A stretch of 59,154 nucleotides of DNA. It comes from Acidobacteriota bacterium. Its GTDB lineage: Bacteria; Acidobacteriota; Terriglobia; Terriglobales; Acidobacteriaceae. Of the stretch, positions 43,164-51,867 are shown piece after piece; positions within the stretch are counted from its first letter, which is position 1; every line of letters starts with the position of its first letter. The stretch lies in assembly GCA_021806005.1 (NCBI GenBank), contig JAJZDM010000011.1:1-59154 (forward strand), in the 5' to 3' direction. The notes below the pieces were generated by a model that worked only from the letters and a program-made list of their open reading frames with translations, ran no database searches and was not told where the DNA came from. A program made the translations under genes and the position numbers.

Positions 43164-44339
43164 TCACTGCACTAGACGGCTTCCAAGTCCTACCGCGCTT
43201 AGAAACGCGCCTTGTGCTGCCTGCTTCTCGTCGCTGTCGTCCTGCGTGTAGAGATCGAGCGTCGTCTGTATCTTGCTGTGACGCAGGATGCCCTGTACCG
43301 TCTTCGGTTCCACCTTCGCCTTGTTCACCAGCCAATTGGAAAGTGAGTGGCGGAGATTGTGAAGACCGAAGCGCTGCCCCTTTGTGAGTTCGACGCCGGC
43401 GCCGATTGCCGCCGGCCGCAGATGGTCCTGTACGAACGTCGATGCCCAGATGGGCACCTTGCCATCCTTCAGTAGCGATGGAAAAACAAAATCGTTGACC
43501 TTCGAGTAGGGACTCTGCGCGCGCCATTCTTTCAGGTATTGCGCCAGTACCGGATGCATCGGTACATAGCCGTTCGAGGCCGCCGTTTTGGTCTCGCCGT
43601 CCTCACCCTTGGCCCATCGCTTCGATATGCGGATTTGCCCGTCGCTCCACAGAATGTCCGACCAGCGCAGCGAGATGATCTCGGATGCGCGAAGCGCCGT
43701 TGCGGCGCAGGTCAGAACCAGCGTGCGATGCAGCGGATTCGTCAGCTTATTGAGAATGACCAGGGTTTGTTGCGGTGTGATGACGACTGCCCGGTAGAGG
43801 GACTTCGCCCGCGTCTCGACATGCTCCACTGGATTTCTATCGACGCGCTCATGCAAGATGCCGACCTTGTAGACCCGGTGCATGAGTCCACGTATCTTCG
43901 AGACCGTTGTCCAGGCAAGTCCATTATCGGTGTGAAGCGACTTCAGCCAGCCTTGAATCTCCAGCGGCCGAATGTCGCTCGCCAGCTCACTGCCCCAACG
44001 GGCAATGAGGTAATCCCGAACGTAGTGCTCCACGATCGGAATGGTGTTGGCCGACTTCGGGCGCGCTGCATCCTCGCCAAAATCGGCCTTCAAATAATAT
44101 TCCGCCAGCGCATCGAAGCGGATGCGAGTACCGGATTCTTCACTGTTGATGCGAACCAGCAGCCCGAGCCTGTCTACCTCGCGCCATGCCGCCTTCTCCG
44201 TCGGAAAATCCCGGAAAAGGCCCACAGGCAAGGTATTTTCCTTGCGGCTTCCGTCCGCAGTGTTGAGCCTGTACCGAAGCATCCACACATCTCCGCCCTT
44301 GCGGGACACGACTCTGAGTGATCCCCTCTGATATGCCAT
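43164..44339 (-). CDS. int: Tyrosine-type site-specific integrase
   Basis: A 391-residue recombinase. An N-terminal SAM-like/arm-binding part (about 1-185) precedes the catalytic domain. Catalytic residues are visible: Arg217 in ATALRASEIISLRW, His327 and Arg330 in LHNLRHSLSNW, His354 in ILRHSKIQTT, and nucleophile Tyr364 in LDLYTQ. It is oriented with its 3' end towards tRNA-Asp. It should catalyse integration and excision at the tRNA 3' end. The excisionase-like gene lies six bases upstream, probably in one transcript. Confidence 0.95.
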   Translation of the reverse strand: MAYQRGSLRVVSRKGGDVWMLRYRLNTADGSRKENTLPVGLFRDFPTEKAAWREVDRLGLLVRINSEESGTRIRFDALAEYYLKADFGEDAARPKSANTIPIVEHYVRDYLIARWGSELASDIRPLEIQGWLKSLHTDNGLAWTTVSKIRGLMHRVYKVGILHERVDRNPVEHVETRAKSLYRAVVITPQQTLVILNKLTNPLHRTLVLTCAATALRASEIISLRWSDILWSDGQIRISKRWAKGEDGETKTAASNGYVPMHPVLAQYLKEWRAQSPYSKVNDFVFPSLLKDGKVPIWASTFVQDHLRPAAIGAGVELTKGQRFGLHNLRHSLSNWLVNKAKVEPKTVQGILRHSKIQTTLDLYTQDDSDEKQAAQGAFLSAVGLGSRLVQ

Positions 44340-44345
44340 AACGTC

Positions 44346-44603
44346 TCATTTCAGTAGGGAACGCCTAATGATTGGATGATACGCCGGTTCGCTTTGTGGC
44401 GGGCGGCGTTGGTCAGAACTATTCCTGCGGTCGATTGCTGCCGCCAGCTCCGAAAGACGGAAGATCCAAGTCTTGCGCAAATCGCCAGTGCCTATTGGAT
44501 AGGCGCCCGCGATTCCGCGGCGCGCCAGTTCGGTGAGGAAGCGCCGGCTGATTCCGACAAACTTGGCGGCTTCCTGGGCGGACACAAAAGGTTCAGGTGT
44601 CAT
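44346..44603 (-). CDS. Excisionase-like helix-turn-helix protein
   Basis: An 85-residue protein of the MerR-like HTH_17 / excisionase group. FVSAQEAAKFVGISRRFLTELARRG forms the helix-turn-helix, and DLRKTWIFRLSELAAAI forms the wing and final helix. The ATG at 44603 has GGAGGA seven bases upstream; the frame is open to 44678 without a second good site. Located directly before int, it probably directs excision and may autoregulate. The operator-like 45-bp sequence lies 101 bases upstream of this start. Confidence 0.85.
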   Translation of the reverse strand: MTPEPFVSAQEAAKFVGISRRFLTELARRGIAGAYPIGTGDLRKTWIFRLSELAAAIDRRNSSDQRRPPQSEPAYHPIIRRSLLK

Positions 44604-44704
44604 GACAATTCCTCCGTCAGGCGTCCTCACGACCTGATTTGAGAAATGGCGATGCATCAAGCCCGCGCATCTGAGCACAAGTCTGTGTCAACCCCGAAGA
44701 AACC

Positions 44705-44749
44705 GTCCAATACTTCCTGTCTATGTCGCCATATTTTTTGTCTATGGCA
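44705..44749 (-). promoter_or_regulatory. Operator-like 45-bp sequence, copy 1 (upstream of xis-int)
   Basis: Read on the minus strand it matches 48513-48557 at 39 of 45 positions. It contains TGCCATAGACA, then TATGGCGACATAGACA and TTGGAC. CATAGACA occurs twice with 21 bases between starts, two helical turns. GCCATA and TATGGC form a palindrome within it. It lies 101 bases before the excisionase start and reads toward it. Confidence 0.75.
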
Positions 44750-44764
44750 ACGAACAGAAGGAAA

Positions 44765-45556
44765 GTCGAGTAGGGTGAAGGCGCTAAACGGGCTTCGATG
44801 ATGCCGTTGTTTCCATCACCCTCTCTAAAATTCCGTACGGCGGGTTTTCCCCGGTACGGCTTCAAGGCTGACATTTCAGGCAGGGCCTTCCCGTCTACTA
44901 TCCGGTTTGCCTCTGCCCTTCGCGCCGTCCGATCCGCGCCCCGTACTCCAGCTCTGTGTCTGGCGGGCCGTCTCTTCGTAGCGCCGTCATGCGGACTCTT
45001 CGTCCTACCCCAGTGGCCCTCGCTCCGGTCCGGGTTATAGTGTCCCGGTCCATCCACGCTTATGCGGCCACATCCGCCCCACTCGCCAGCGCCATCCGAC
45101 TTCGCCTCTGGCTTATACGGACGGCCTTCGCTGTGCATATCACGACGCCTAGGCAGCCGACGAGCGGTTCCGAGCTTTCATGGTTGATCTGTGCCGACAT
45201 GTCGCCGTCTGTGACTCCGGGAAACCCGATGGCTGCACACACCCAGTTCCTTCACCATCGGCGCGGCCTTCATCCATTGCCCACGGATTCGGCGCTTCCA
45301 AACACCCTGCCCTCCGATTCCCGCAGGGGAAATGCCTTTCGGAGCTTGACTACCGTTCGCTTGCGCTACAACCTGCCGACTTGTTCGCCTCCCTTGTCGG
45401 AGCTGACCGAATCACTTCAGCCAACCGAGACTTTTACTACCGGGCTTCCAGTGGGTCGATCGCTCTTCCCACTGCCGGTTATCGCTACGATGGCAGCTGG
45501 GCAAGCTCCATCGGCTGGACTCCCACCAGCTAGATCAAACACTAGCTTCGCTGCAC
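44765..45556 (-). ncRNA. Candidate ORF-less group II intron or other structured RNA
   Basis: No supported protein is encoded on either strand over about 790 bases. On the minus strand the 5' part has GTGCAGCG followed by GGTGGGAGTCCAGCC, reminiscent of group II domain I. The 3' part has AGCCGTACCGGGGAAAACCC and GCCGTACGG, a domain V-like hairpin with a GAAA loop. A hairpin ending CACCCTACTCGAC, domain VI-like with AC at the 3' end, follows. The lower domain V stem is imperfect (GG followed by AATTTT). No reverse transcriptase frame is present. Ends are estimates, and a decayed intron is equally possible. Confidence 0.4.
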
Positions 45557-45611
45557 GAGCAACTGCATACTCACGGCACGGCGGGTATCAGCGCGCGACA
45601 GGTAGTGGCGG

Positions 45612-46082
45612 CTAGGGATGATCTTGGTTCGGGGCATCCCAATGCGGCAGCGGATCCTTGTTGCTGAGGTCTTCGAGCACCGTCCAGAGGTTGCCATCGA
45701 GAAGGTTGCAGAGCAAGTTGTAGAGGTAATCCACTGCCCCCTTGTTGATCTGCTTCATCTCGGTATCGGAAATCCGGCCCAGACGATTCCAAGGAATCTC
45801 CCCGTAGGGCGAGACGACCTTGATGTCTGATCCATCGCCCACTTTTGACGAGGGGAAAGTTCCGGCATGAATGTCCTCAAGCCGATTGCGAAAGCCCTGT
45901 TCCACGATCATCTTGGTCAACCGTTGGCGAACCACGTCCTTCTTGAGCAAATCCTGCGTGCGCTTCTTTCTGTTGCGGGCGGGAGTACTGATTATCTTCT
46001 CAAGGAGCTGCTGCTCTAACTGGTCATGGAATTGTTGCGCTTCGGGGCTCAATGTTGCGTCACGCCGTGGGACATTATCCAT
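45612..46082 (-). CDS. Uncharacterised 156-residue protein
   Basis: Not recognised. The N-terminal half is highly charged and helical (SPEAQQFHDQLEQQLLEKI and RNRKKRTQDLLKKDVVRQRLTKM), suggestive of a coiled or DNA/RNA-contacting segment. The C-terminal half contains VDYLYNLLCNLLDGNLWTVLEDL. ATG 46082 has AGGTG six bases upstream; an in-frame GTG at 46091 is an alternative. It lies 36 bases after the stop of the 355-residue gene on the same strand, so the two probably form an operon. No membrane segment or signal peptide. Confidence 0.65.
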   Translation of the reverse strand: MDNVPRRDATLSPEAQQFHDQLEQQLLEKIISTPARNRKKRTQDLLKKDVVRQRLTKMIVEQGFRNRLEDIHAGTFPSSKVGDGSDIKVVSPYGEIPWNRLGRISDTEMKQINKGAVDYLYNLLCNLLDGNLWTVLEDLSNKDPLPHWDAPNQDHP

Positions 46083-46118
46083 AGGAGGCACCTAATGATT
46101 CGTCAATGGTTGGTCTAA

Positions 46119-47186
46119 TCACGGGACTACGAGTTGCGTGAACCCTCCCAGCCGAACGACCTGCGTGGGCTCGTAGAAACAACAAACGCGATTATCGAAC
46201 GCCATCCGCACGACCAGTTTCTTTGAATTTGGCATTTTGAGCGCAGACCGGATGGCGAGGACATTCAATACGACGGTGTCCTGCCAGAACTTGAGTTCGT
46301 GGAAGATCTTTCTGCAGTTGTCGCGATCCTCTACGGAGTCGCCGGCCGCTGTCGTTCCACCTGCAAGCGGAAGATATACTGTTCCATCAGCGACGGTCAC
46401 AGCAAAGTTCGCGTTGTAGTTGCGGAGCGACTGGCGTTTCGAGACAGGAAAAGTCTCGGGCTTCAAGCCGCTGTGCTTCGCGCGCGCTATCATAGCGGGC
46501 CAGTTGTCGTGCAAGATTTGTATGAGCTGAATGTTCACCCACTGTTCGTCGACATGGGGCAAGACCTGAATCAGGAAGACCTCGGACTCCGTGATGACAC
46601 AGAACAAAAGATGGTCGGTTCCCTCGCTGCGAAAGTGGAGATGCTGAATGCCCCATGAGTTTAGGAGACCATCGTTCCAGTCGGGGTGCTTTCTCTTGAC
46701 AATGTGGCGACTGAGGTACGGCTTGAGATCGCCGCCCTCTTTAATGAGAGCGACCAGCGTCTCGTAATCTGCCTGAAATTTGGGAGGGATAACGAGCTCT
46801 CGTGACTCATGAATCGTTCTCGGCTTCGTCGACGGAATGCGCCGGTTATGCGCATTCAGGAAACGCATCGTGTTGTCTTCTGGAGAATGGCTGTCTTTGT
46901 AGTTGAGGCCACACGCATGGAGGCCCGTTGTTCGAAGGTACGTTATCCAATCACCTTTGAAATCGAGCTCGATCTGATCGTCCGCAGGAACGCTGTTGAA
47001 TTCTTCCGGGGCAAGCCCTTCCACAATCGGAACGAACGTGTCGGAAAGACAAAAGTAAGCTCCCGCCTCCTGGCTGCGAGCGGCCATCATTCCCATCGCT
47101 GCTGCAGCTGCGAAACGGTTGGCGTTCGAGTGGATCACGAACACCGAGGAGTTCCCCTTCATTTTCTTCAGTAAGTCCTCTCCCAT
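46119..47186 (-). CDS. Uncharacterised 355-residue protein, probable element cargo
   Basis: Not recognised. It looks soluble. A notable central segment reads LNSWGIQHLHFR, then LLFCVITESEVFLIQVLPHVDEQW and LIQILHDNWP, a compact alpha/beta pattern with three conserved-looking histidines near residues 204-245. The N-terminus has SSVFVIHSNANRFAAAAAMGMMAA. It is the first gene of a two-gene minus-strand unit inside the element, between the regulatory regions and away from the transfer genes, a typical cargo position. Defence, toxin or metabolic roles cannot be distinguished from sequence alone. Confidence 0.7.
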   Translation of the reverse strand: MGEDLLKKMKGNSSVFVIHSNANRFAAAAAMGMMAARSQEAGAYFCLSDTFVPIVEGLAPEEFNSVPADDQIELDFKGDWITYLRTTGLHACGLNYKDSHSPEDNTMRFLNAHNRRIPSTKPRTIHESRELVIPPKFQADYETLVALIKEGGDLKPYLSRHIVKRKHPDWNDGLLNSWGIQHLHFRSEGTDHLLFCVITESEVFLIQVLPHVDEQWVNIQLIQILHDNWPAMIARAKHSGLKPETFPVSKRQSLRNYNANFAVTVADGTVYLPLAGGTTAAGDSVEDRDNCRKIFHELKFWQDTVVLNVLAIRSALKMPNSKKLVVRMAFDNRVCCFYEPTQVVRLGGFTQLVVP

Positions 47187-47548
47187 TGTTCACTCTCAGA
47201 CCGCGATTGGGTGGACGTAGTAAAAGGTTCTTGCTTGGTTAGGATTTCTCCCAGCCGCACTTAGATGAATCCCAGTACTTTGCAGAAAGGGAAATAGGTT
47301 TGCACCTGTTGCCTGGACCGATATAGCGCCCACCTTCTAGCACTCACTTTACTGCAAACGGGCATTGCTTGCCGGTGGGGACCCCACCAGGATTCGTATC
47401 GGAGATTACGCCAAGGAGGGCACCAAAAAGTGCCCTATTGACACCGCGATTTCCACAGGGAGAAGCTGTAGCGAAGATCAATTGCCAAAAGATTGAACGA
47501 CTTGTCGCCTTGGTTCTCTCGGTTGCTTGAGCGGAAGGAGCCCAGGCC
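47187..47548. promoter_or_regulatory. Divergent regulatory region between the cargo unit and lysR
   Basis: A 362-base region with no gene. It contains a 15-bp palindrome GGTGGGGACCCCACC (47374-47388) and a hairpin GGGCAC/GTGCCC with a CAAAAA loop (47418-47435). Both are plausible regulator or termination sites, and promoters for both flanking genes must lie here. The 45-bp operator-like sequence is not present. Confidence 0.45.
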
Positions 47549-48502
47549 ATGTACGATCTTGTTGAGTTCAGGCATCTGAAGTACATCGCCGCGGTTGCGG
47601 AAGAGGGCAACATCACGCGGGCCGCAGACCGCCTTCATGTTGCTCAGCCGTCGCTGAGCAAACAAATCAAGGACATCGAAGACCAAATTGGGTTTTCGAT
47701 CTTCGCGAGAGAGCGCGACGGCGTGCGAGTTACGCCATCGGGGCAGATGATCGTCGCCTACGCGCAGGAGGCCATTCAGCGCCGCTCCGAGGTCGTGGCG
47801 CTGGCTCAAGCCGTGCATCGGCGCGAAATTCCGCCGTTAAGACTTGGAATCTCATCCTTCATCAATCCCGCCTTGCTCCAGTGCCTTCGCGATGCTTACC
47901 GCGCATATTTTCCCGCCTGCATCATCAATCTTTGCAGCGGCAGCCCCGCGCACATGCTCGGTAAATTGGAACGCGGCACCTTGGATGGAGCACTGCTTAC
48001 GTTGCCGATCGAAGGGCTCGGCTGGATTGTCCAACAAATCGCGCACAGCTCTCTTGTGGCTTGCATGCGTACTGACGATCTACTGGCGCGCAGCTATGAG
48101 GTCACGCCAGCGGACTTGTCGCCGAGGCTGAATATCTTTCATGATCCGGAATTGCATCCAGCCGCGCACCGGCACTTGTTCGAGTTGTTGGCAGAGGTAG
48201 GAATCCATCCTGAAATCAAATGCGTCGCGGCCACTCCCGCAGATATTCAATGGATGGTTCGCGCCGAGCATGGGGTAGCGCTCGTCGATCAAGGCGTTAC
48301 GCTCGATTCCGATTTGACGACCAGACCGATCGCGGGGGTTCAGTGGACAATCGATTCCGCCTTTGTTTATCACGCCACGGCCAACCACCTGGCCCTGCCG
48401 TTTGTCGTCCAGTTTGCGCGTCAGATGCAGTCGCGTCCAGCCGCAAGGAAGCCTCCTTTGCCGCATCCGTGCGAGCCGGTGCAGTTGCGGCTTCTCGCCT
48501 AG
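47549..48502 (+). CDS. LysR-type transcriptional regulator
   Basis: A 317-residue regulator. The N-terminal winged helix-turn-helix is complete (FRHLKYIAAVAEEGNITRAADRLHVAQPSLSKQIKDIEDQIG, about residues 7-50), followed by the linker helix and a substrate-binding domain starting near LRLGISSFINP (about 99). GGAAGGAG lies eight bases before the ATG. It is encoded immediately upstream of the transfer operon, ten bases before the operator-like sequence at 48513. It is therefore the best candidate for controlling transfer, although no direct evidence links it to that site. Confidence 0.9.
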   Translation: MYDLVEFRHLKYIAAVAEEGNITRAADRLHVAQPSLSKQIKDIEDQIGFSIFARERDGVRVTPSGQMIVAYAQEAIQRRSEVVALAQAVHRREIPPLRLGISSFINPALLQCLRDAYRAYFPACIINLCSGSPAHMLGKLERGTLDGALLTLPIEGLGWIVQQIAHSSLVACMRTDDLLARSYEVTPADLSPRLNIFHDPELHPAAHRHLFELLAEVGIHPEIKCVAATPADIQWMVRAEHGVALVDQGVTLDSDLTTRPIAGVQWTIDSAFVYHATANHLALPFVVQFARQMQSRPAARKPPLPHPCEPVQLRLLA

Positions 48503-48512
48503 CGCCGACACC

Positions 48513-48557
48513 TGCCATAGACAGAAACTATGGCGGCATAGACACAAAGTCTTGGAC
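48513..48557 (+). promoter_or_regulatory. Operator-like 45-bp sequence, copy 2 (upstream of trbC)
   Basis: Matches 44705-44749 (minus) at 39 of 45 positions. Here GCCATAG and CTATGGC form a perfect 7-bp inverted repeat with a 7-base spacer, followed by GGCATAGACA. CATAGACA is repeated with a 21-base period. It ends in TTGGAC, which might serve as a -35 element. The trbC start is 63 bases further. Confidence 0.75.
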
Positions 48558-48620
48558 AGACGAAACGGGTGGGGCTACCTTTCGGCACATGACGGCGGAA
48601 ACAATCCGTCGGAGGTGCCA

Positions 48621-48959
48621 ATGAATATCCTGCTTTCGCCCACCGTTCGGCGCGTGATTGCCCGGCGCCAGTCATTGCGCCAGCTGCTCACTCGCCTCAG
48701 CATCACAATCGTAGTGATTGCCTTTCCTGTTCTGGCGTCTGCTCAAAGCGGTTCGCCCTTCGACAGTGGCCTTACTTCTCTACAAAACCTCTTCACCGGA
48801 ACCATCGCGAGGGTGGCGAGCCTCATTGCCATCGTGATCGGCGGCTACCAGTTCGCGCACGGCGAGCCGGGCGCGAAGAAGACGCTGGCCGGCGTTGCCG
48901 CAGGAACAGGCATCGCCGTAATGGCCGTCAACGTCCTGAATTGGCTGTGGGGCATTTGA
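48621..48959 (+). CDS. trbC: TrbC/VirB2-like pilin
   Basis: A 112-residue protein and the first gene of the transfer operon. A long signal sequence (about residues 1-42, ending VLASAQ) is followed by two hydrophobic helices, LFTGTIARVASLIAIVIGGYQFA and TLAGVAAGTGIAVMAVNVLNWLW. This is the normal VirB2/TrbC pilin layout, and the protein should form the conjugative pilus. GGAGG lies seven bases before the ATG. Confidence 0.9.
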   Translation: MNILLSPTVRRVIARRQSLRQLLTRLSITIVVIAFPVLASAQSGSPFDSGLTSLQNLFTGTIARVASLIAIVIGGYQFAHGEPGAKKTLAGVAAGTGIAVMAVNVLNWLWGI

Positions 48960-49012
48960 CAGCGACCTTCGTTGCTTCGGGTTACAGATTCCGTTTGAGT
49001 GTGAGGGGCACG

Positions 49013-49354
49013 ATGCAGACACACACCAATAGCCGGCCAACTGTTGGCGCTCGCAGCGACAGGCCATCGCTTGCGGGGCGCAGGAACCGGATCTACAAGA
49101 GCCTGCACAAGCCCCTGACGTACCTGGGTGTCGAACGGACTCTCTTTTATTTCGTCTGCGTCGGCGCGGTCGGCGCCTTCAACCTCTTCAACAGCCTGAT
49201 CGCCGGAGCAGCGGTTTTTGTTGGCGGCTACGCCTTCGGGCGTTGGGTGACAACCAGCGATCCGGCATTTCTGCAGATTCTGGCGAAGTCCGAACGCTAC
49301 AAGAGCCGCTACGACGCGGCGAAACAGATCATTCCCCGCGTGGAGGTCATCTGA
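49013..49354 (+). CDS. trbD: TrbD/VirB3-like protein
   Basis: A 113-residue inner-membrane protein. After a hydrophilic, Arg-rich N-terminus, YKSLHKPLTYLGVERTLFY leads into a hydrophobic hairpin (about residues 48-80) and a soluble C-terminus ILAKSERYKSRYDAAKQ, as in VirB3/TrbD. The ATG at 49013 has GAGGGG upstream. Its stop overlaps the trbE start (TGATG), consistent with VirB3-VirB4 partnership. Confidence 0.88.
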   Translation: MQTHTNSRPTVGARSDRPSLAGRRNRIYKSLHKPLTYLGVERTLFYFVCVGAVGAFNLFNSLIAGAAVFVGGYAFGRWVTTSDPAFLQILAKSERYKSRYDAAKQIIPRVEVI

Positions 49355-51867
49355 TGCTCTCGCTCAGCAAAGTCATCAAGCCATGGAAGGAGGCCGCCGC
49401 GCTCTCGGACCACATCAACCTGTACGGCTTCTGGAACGAGACGGCGTTTCTGACCAAGAGCGGCGACCTCGGCACGGTGCTGAGTGTGACCGGCGTCGAT
49501 TATGAGAGCCTCGACTCCGCCGGTCAGGAGTACGCCGTGAAGCGCCTCGAAGCCGCGCTCAAGGCATTTGGGCCGGGTTTCCACGTCTATCAATATCTCT
49601 TCAAGTCGAACCGGCCGGAGATTCCCTTTGCCGACTACAACAGCCCCGTCGTGCAAGAGGCAGTTGACTACCGTCGGCGTTTCTTCGAGGCCAAGGCAGA
49701 TCATCTCTATCAGATTGAGATCTACTACTGCATCGTGCTCGAAGGCGCGCGCTCGAAGACCGGCATCCGCGCCGCGCTGGCGCAACTCTTCCGCGATCCC
49801 GCCGGAGCCGTGAACGAACTCAAAAACCAGTTCACGAACAGCCGCATGAAGACGCTCCTGCGCGCGCAGATCGAGCGCGATCTTGCGCGGCTTGAAAGTC
49901 ATGTTCAGGGATTCATCCGGCAGCTCAGCGATTTCGTGCGCATCGAGATTCTCGACCAGAAGGGCCAGTTCCGATTCTTCCGCCGTCTGCTCAATTACGA
50001 CGACTGGCGGATTGCCGGCGCGCCAAAGAGCACCCAGTTTCTCGACTACCAGGTGGTCAACTCCGACATCGAGGCCGAACGCGACCATCTGCGCGTCGGC
50101 GATCACTTCGTGCGGATTCTGACGATGAAAGAAGCCATCGGCGAGACGCGGCCTCTTGTACTCGACGAATTGCTCAAAATTCCAGCCAACTTCTACGCCG
50201 TCACCGAGTGGACGCCATTGAGCGTCGAAAAGGCGCGCAAGGAGGTCAACAAGCGCCGCCGCCACTTCAACATTTCAAAAACCGGATTCGTATCACAGTT
50301 AAGCACGAGCGACGCACAAGTGAATCCGCGCGATGTGCTCGTGGACGAATCGAAGCAGGCGGACATCGAGAACCTAGGCGACTGCCTGCGCGAACTGGGC
50401 GAGGGCCAGTCGCTCGGCGAGTTCTCGCTGACCATCGTGCTCTACGGCCGGGACCACCTGGCGCTTGATGAGCGCGTCGGCGCATTTGCCGGCGTCTTCA
50501 CCAATGCTGACGGCAGCCTCTTTGTTGAGACCTACAACCAGCTCAACGCCTACTTCGCCACCGTGCCCGGCGGCTACGCATTCAACCTGCGGCGAATGCT
50601 GCTCTTGAACACCAACTACGCCGACCTGTCGTTTTTGTTCACGATCCTGCCCGGTGAGAAGGTCAACAGTTATCTCAACGCTGAGTATTTGGCAGTTCTC
50701 GAAACAGACAACGCGACGCCGTACTTTCTGAATCTGCATTGCGGCGAAGTGGCGCACACGCTGATTCTCGGCATGACCGGCTCGGGGAAATCGTACTTCT
50801 GCAATTTCCTTCTGCAGAATGCGCAGAAGTATAAGCCCTTGACCTTCATCTTCGACATCGGCGGCAGCTTCGAGTCGTTGACGACGATCTTCGGCGGTTC
50901 GTATCTCAATGTCGGCCCAGAGGATAAACTCGTCGCGCGGGATTTCACGATCAATCCTTTCTCGCTCGCTCAGACCAAGGAAAATATGCAATTCCTCTTC
51001 AGCTTTTTCCGGGTGCTGATTGAAGGAAACGGTCAACGCTACCGGCTCGACTTCAAGGAGGAGATCAAGCTGTGGGATGCGATCGAGCGCATTTACATGC
51101 TTGAGGCCGGGCAGCGGACTGTCTCAAACTTCTCGAACATCATCGGCGAACTGAAAGACCGTCTGCATCGCTGGACACGCGCCGGTCAGTACGGATTCTT
51201 ATTCGACAACGCCGAGGATACGCTCTCGTTCAGCGAGTTCCAGACCTTCAACTTCGCCGGCTGGGGCGATGCGCCGGAGGTTCTGGAGCCGCTGCTCTTC
51301 TACGTTCTCCACCGCGCATCGAACGAGATTTGTGATCCTGCGCGGCTGGCCACATTCAAGCTCTTTCTGCTCGACGAGGCGTGGCTGTTTATCAAAAACG
51401 AGACGATTCGCAATTACGTGGTGCAAGCGCAGAAGACCTGGCGCAAACACCGCGCCGCGATGATCCTGGCTACGCAGTCGATCAAGGAGTTAGAGGAATC
51501 GGGAATGCTGCATATCGTCTCCGAGAGCTGCCCAACCAAGATATTCCTCGCCAACCCAGAGATGGACCGCTCGGTCTATGCTGAGTCCTTCCATCTGAAC
51601 GACACGGAACTTGATCTGATTGCGGGTCTCGTTCCTCCAGGCCAGATGCTTGTCCGCAAGGCGCAGTCATCGAAGAAGGTTCACCTGAACGTTGATTCGG
51701 TCACACACTGGATGGCGACGAATAACGCCAAGGACAACCTGCGCAAGCGCGAATACTTCGCGCGCTACGGCATCGCCGAGGGCTTGCGCCGGCTCGCCGA
51801 AGAGTTTCCGTTTCAGCCACGCACGATCACTGTAACCTCCACCACCACGAAAGGAGCCGCAGCATGA
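49354..51867 (+). CDS. trbE: TrbE/VirB4 type IV secretion ATPase
   Basis: An 837-residue ATPase powering pilus assembly and DNA transfer. An N-terminal VirB4 domain (about 1-250, starting KPWKEAAALSDHINLYGFWNETAFLTKSGDLG) precedes the RecA-like motor. Walker A GMTGSGKS is at residues 473-480 and Walker B FLLDEAW at about 671-677 (Asp674, Glu675). The following motif ATQSIKELEESG and the C-terminal ANPEMDRSVYAESF segment are typical. GGAGG lies upstream of ATG 49354; the frame also opens within trbD but without support. Confidence 0.95.
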   Translation: MLSLSKVIKPWKEAAALSDHINLYGFWNETAFLTKSGDLGTVLSVTGVDYESLDSAGQEYAVKRLEAALKAFGPGFHVYQYLFKSNRPEIPFADYNSPVVQEAVDYRRRFFEAKADHLYQIEIYYCIVLEGARSKTGIRAALAQLFRDPAGAVNELKNQFTNSRMKTLLRAQIERDLARLESHVQGFIRQLSDFVRIEILDQKGQFRFFRRLLNYDDWRIAGAPKSTQFLDYQVVNSDIEAERDHLRVGDHFVRILTMKEAIGETRPLVLDELLKIPANFYAVTEWTPLSVEKARKEVNKRRRHFNISKTGFVSQLSTSDAQVNPRDVLVDESKQADIENLGDCLRELGEGQSLGEFSLTIVLYGRDHLALDERVGAFAGVFTNADGSLFVETYNQLNAYFATVPGGYAFNLRRMLLLNTNYADLSFLFTILPGEKVNSYLNAEYLAVLETDNATPYFLNLHCGEVAHTLILGMTGSGKSYFCNFLLQNAQKYKPLTFIFDIGGSFESLTTIFGGSYLNVGPEDKLVARDFTINPFSLAQTKENMQFLFSFFRVLIEGNGQRYRLDFKEEIKLWDAIERIYMLEAGQRTVSNFSNIIGELKDRLHRWTRAGQYGFLFDNAEDTLSFSEFQTFNFAGWGDAPEVLEPLLFYVLHRASNEICDPARLATFKLFLLDEAWLFIKNETIRNYVVQAQKTWRKHRAAMILATQSIKELEESGMLHIVSESCPTKIFLANPEMDRSVYAESFHLNDTELDLIAGLVPPGQMLVRKAQSSKKVHLNVDSVTHWMATNNAKDNLRKREYFARYGIAEGLRRLAEEFPFQPRTITVTSTTTKGAAA

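Noticed and set aside
44956-45615. 219-codon plus-strand frame in the element
   Set aside because: Ser/Pro/Thr/Leu-rich with no domain. The minus strand shows RNA-like structure instead, so this is probably the antisense of a structured RNA.
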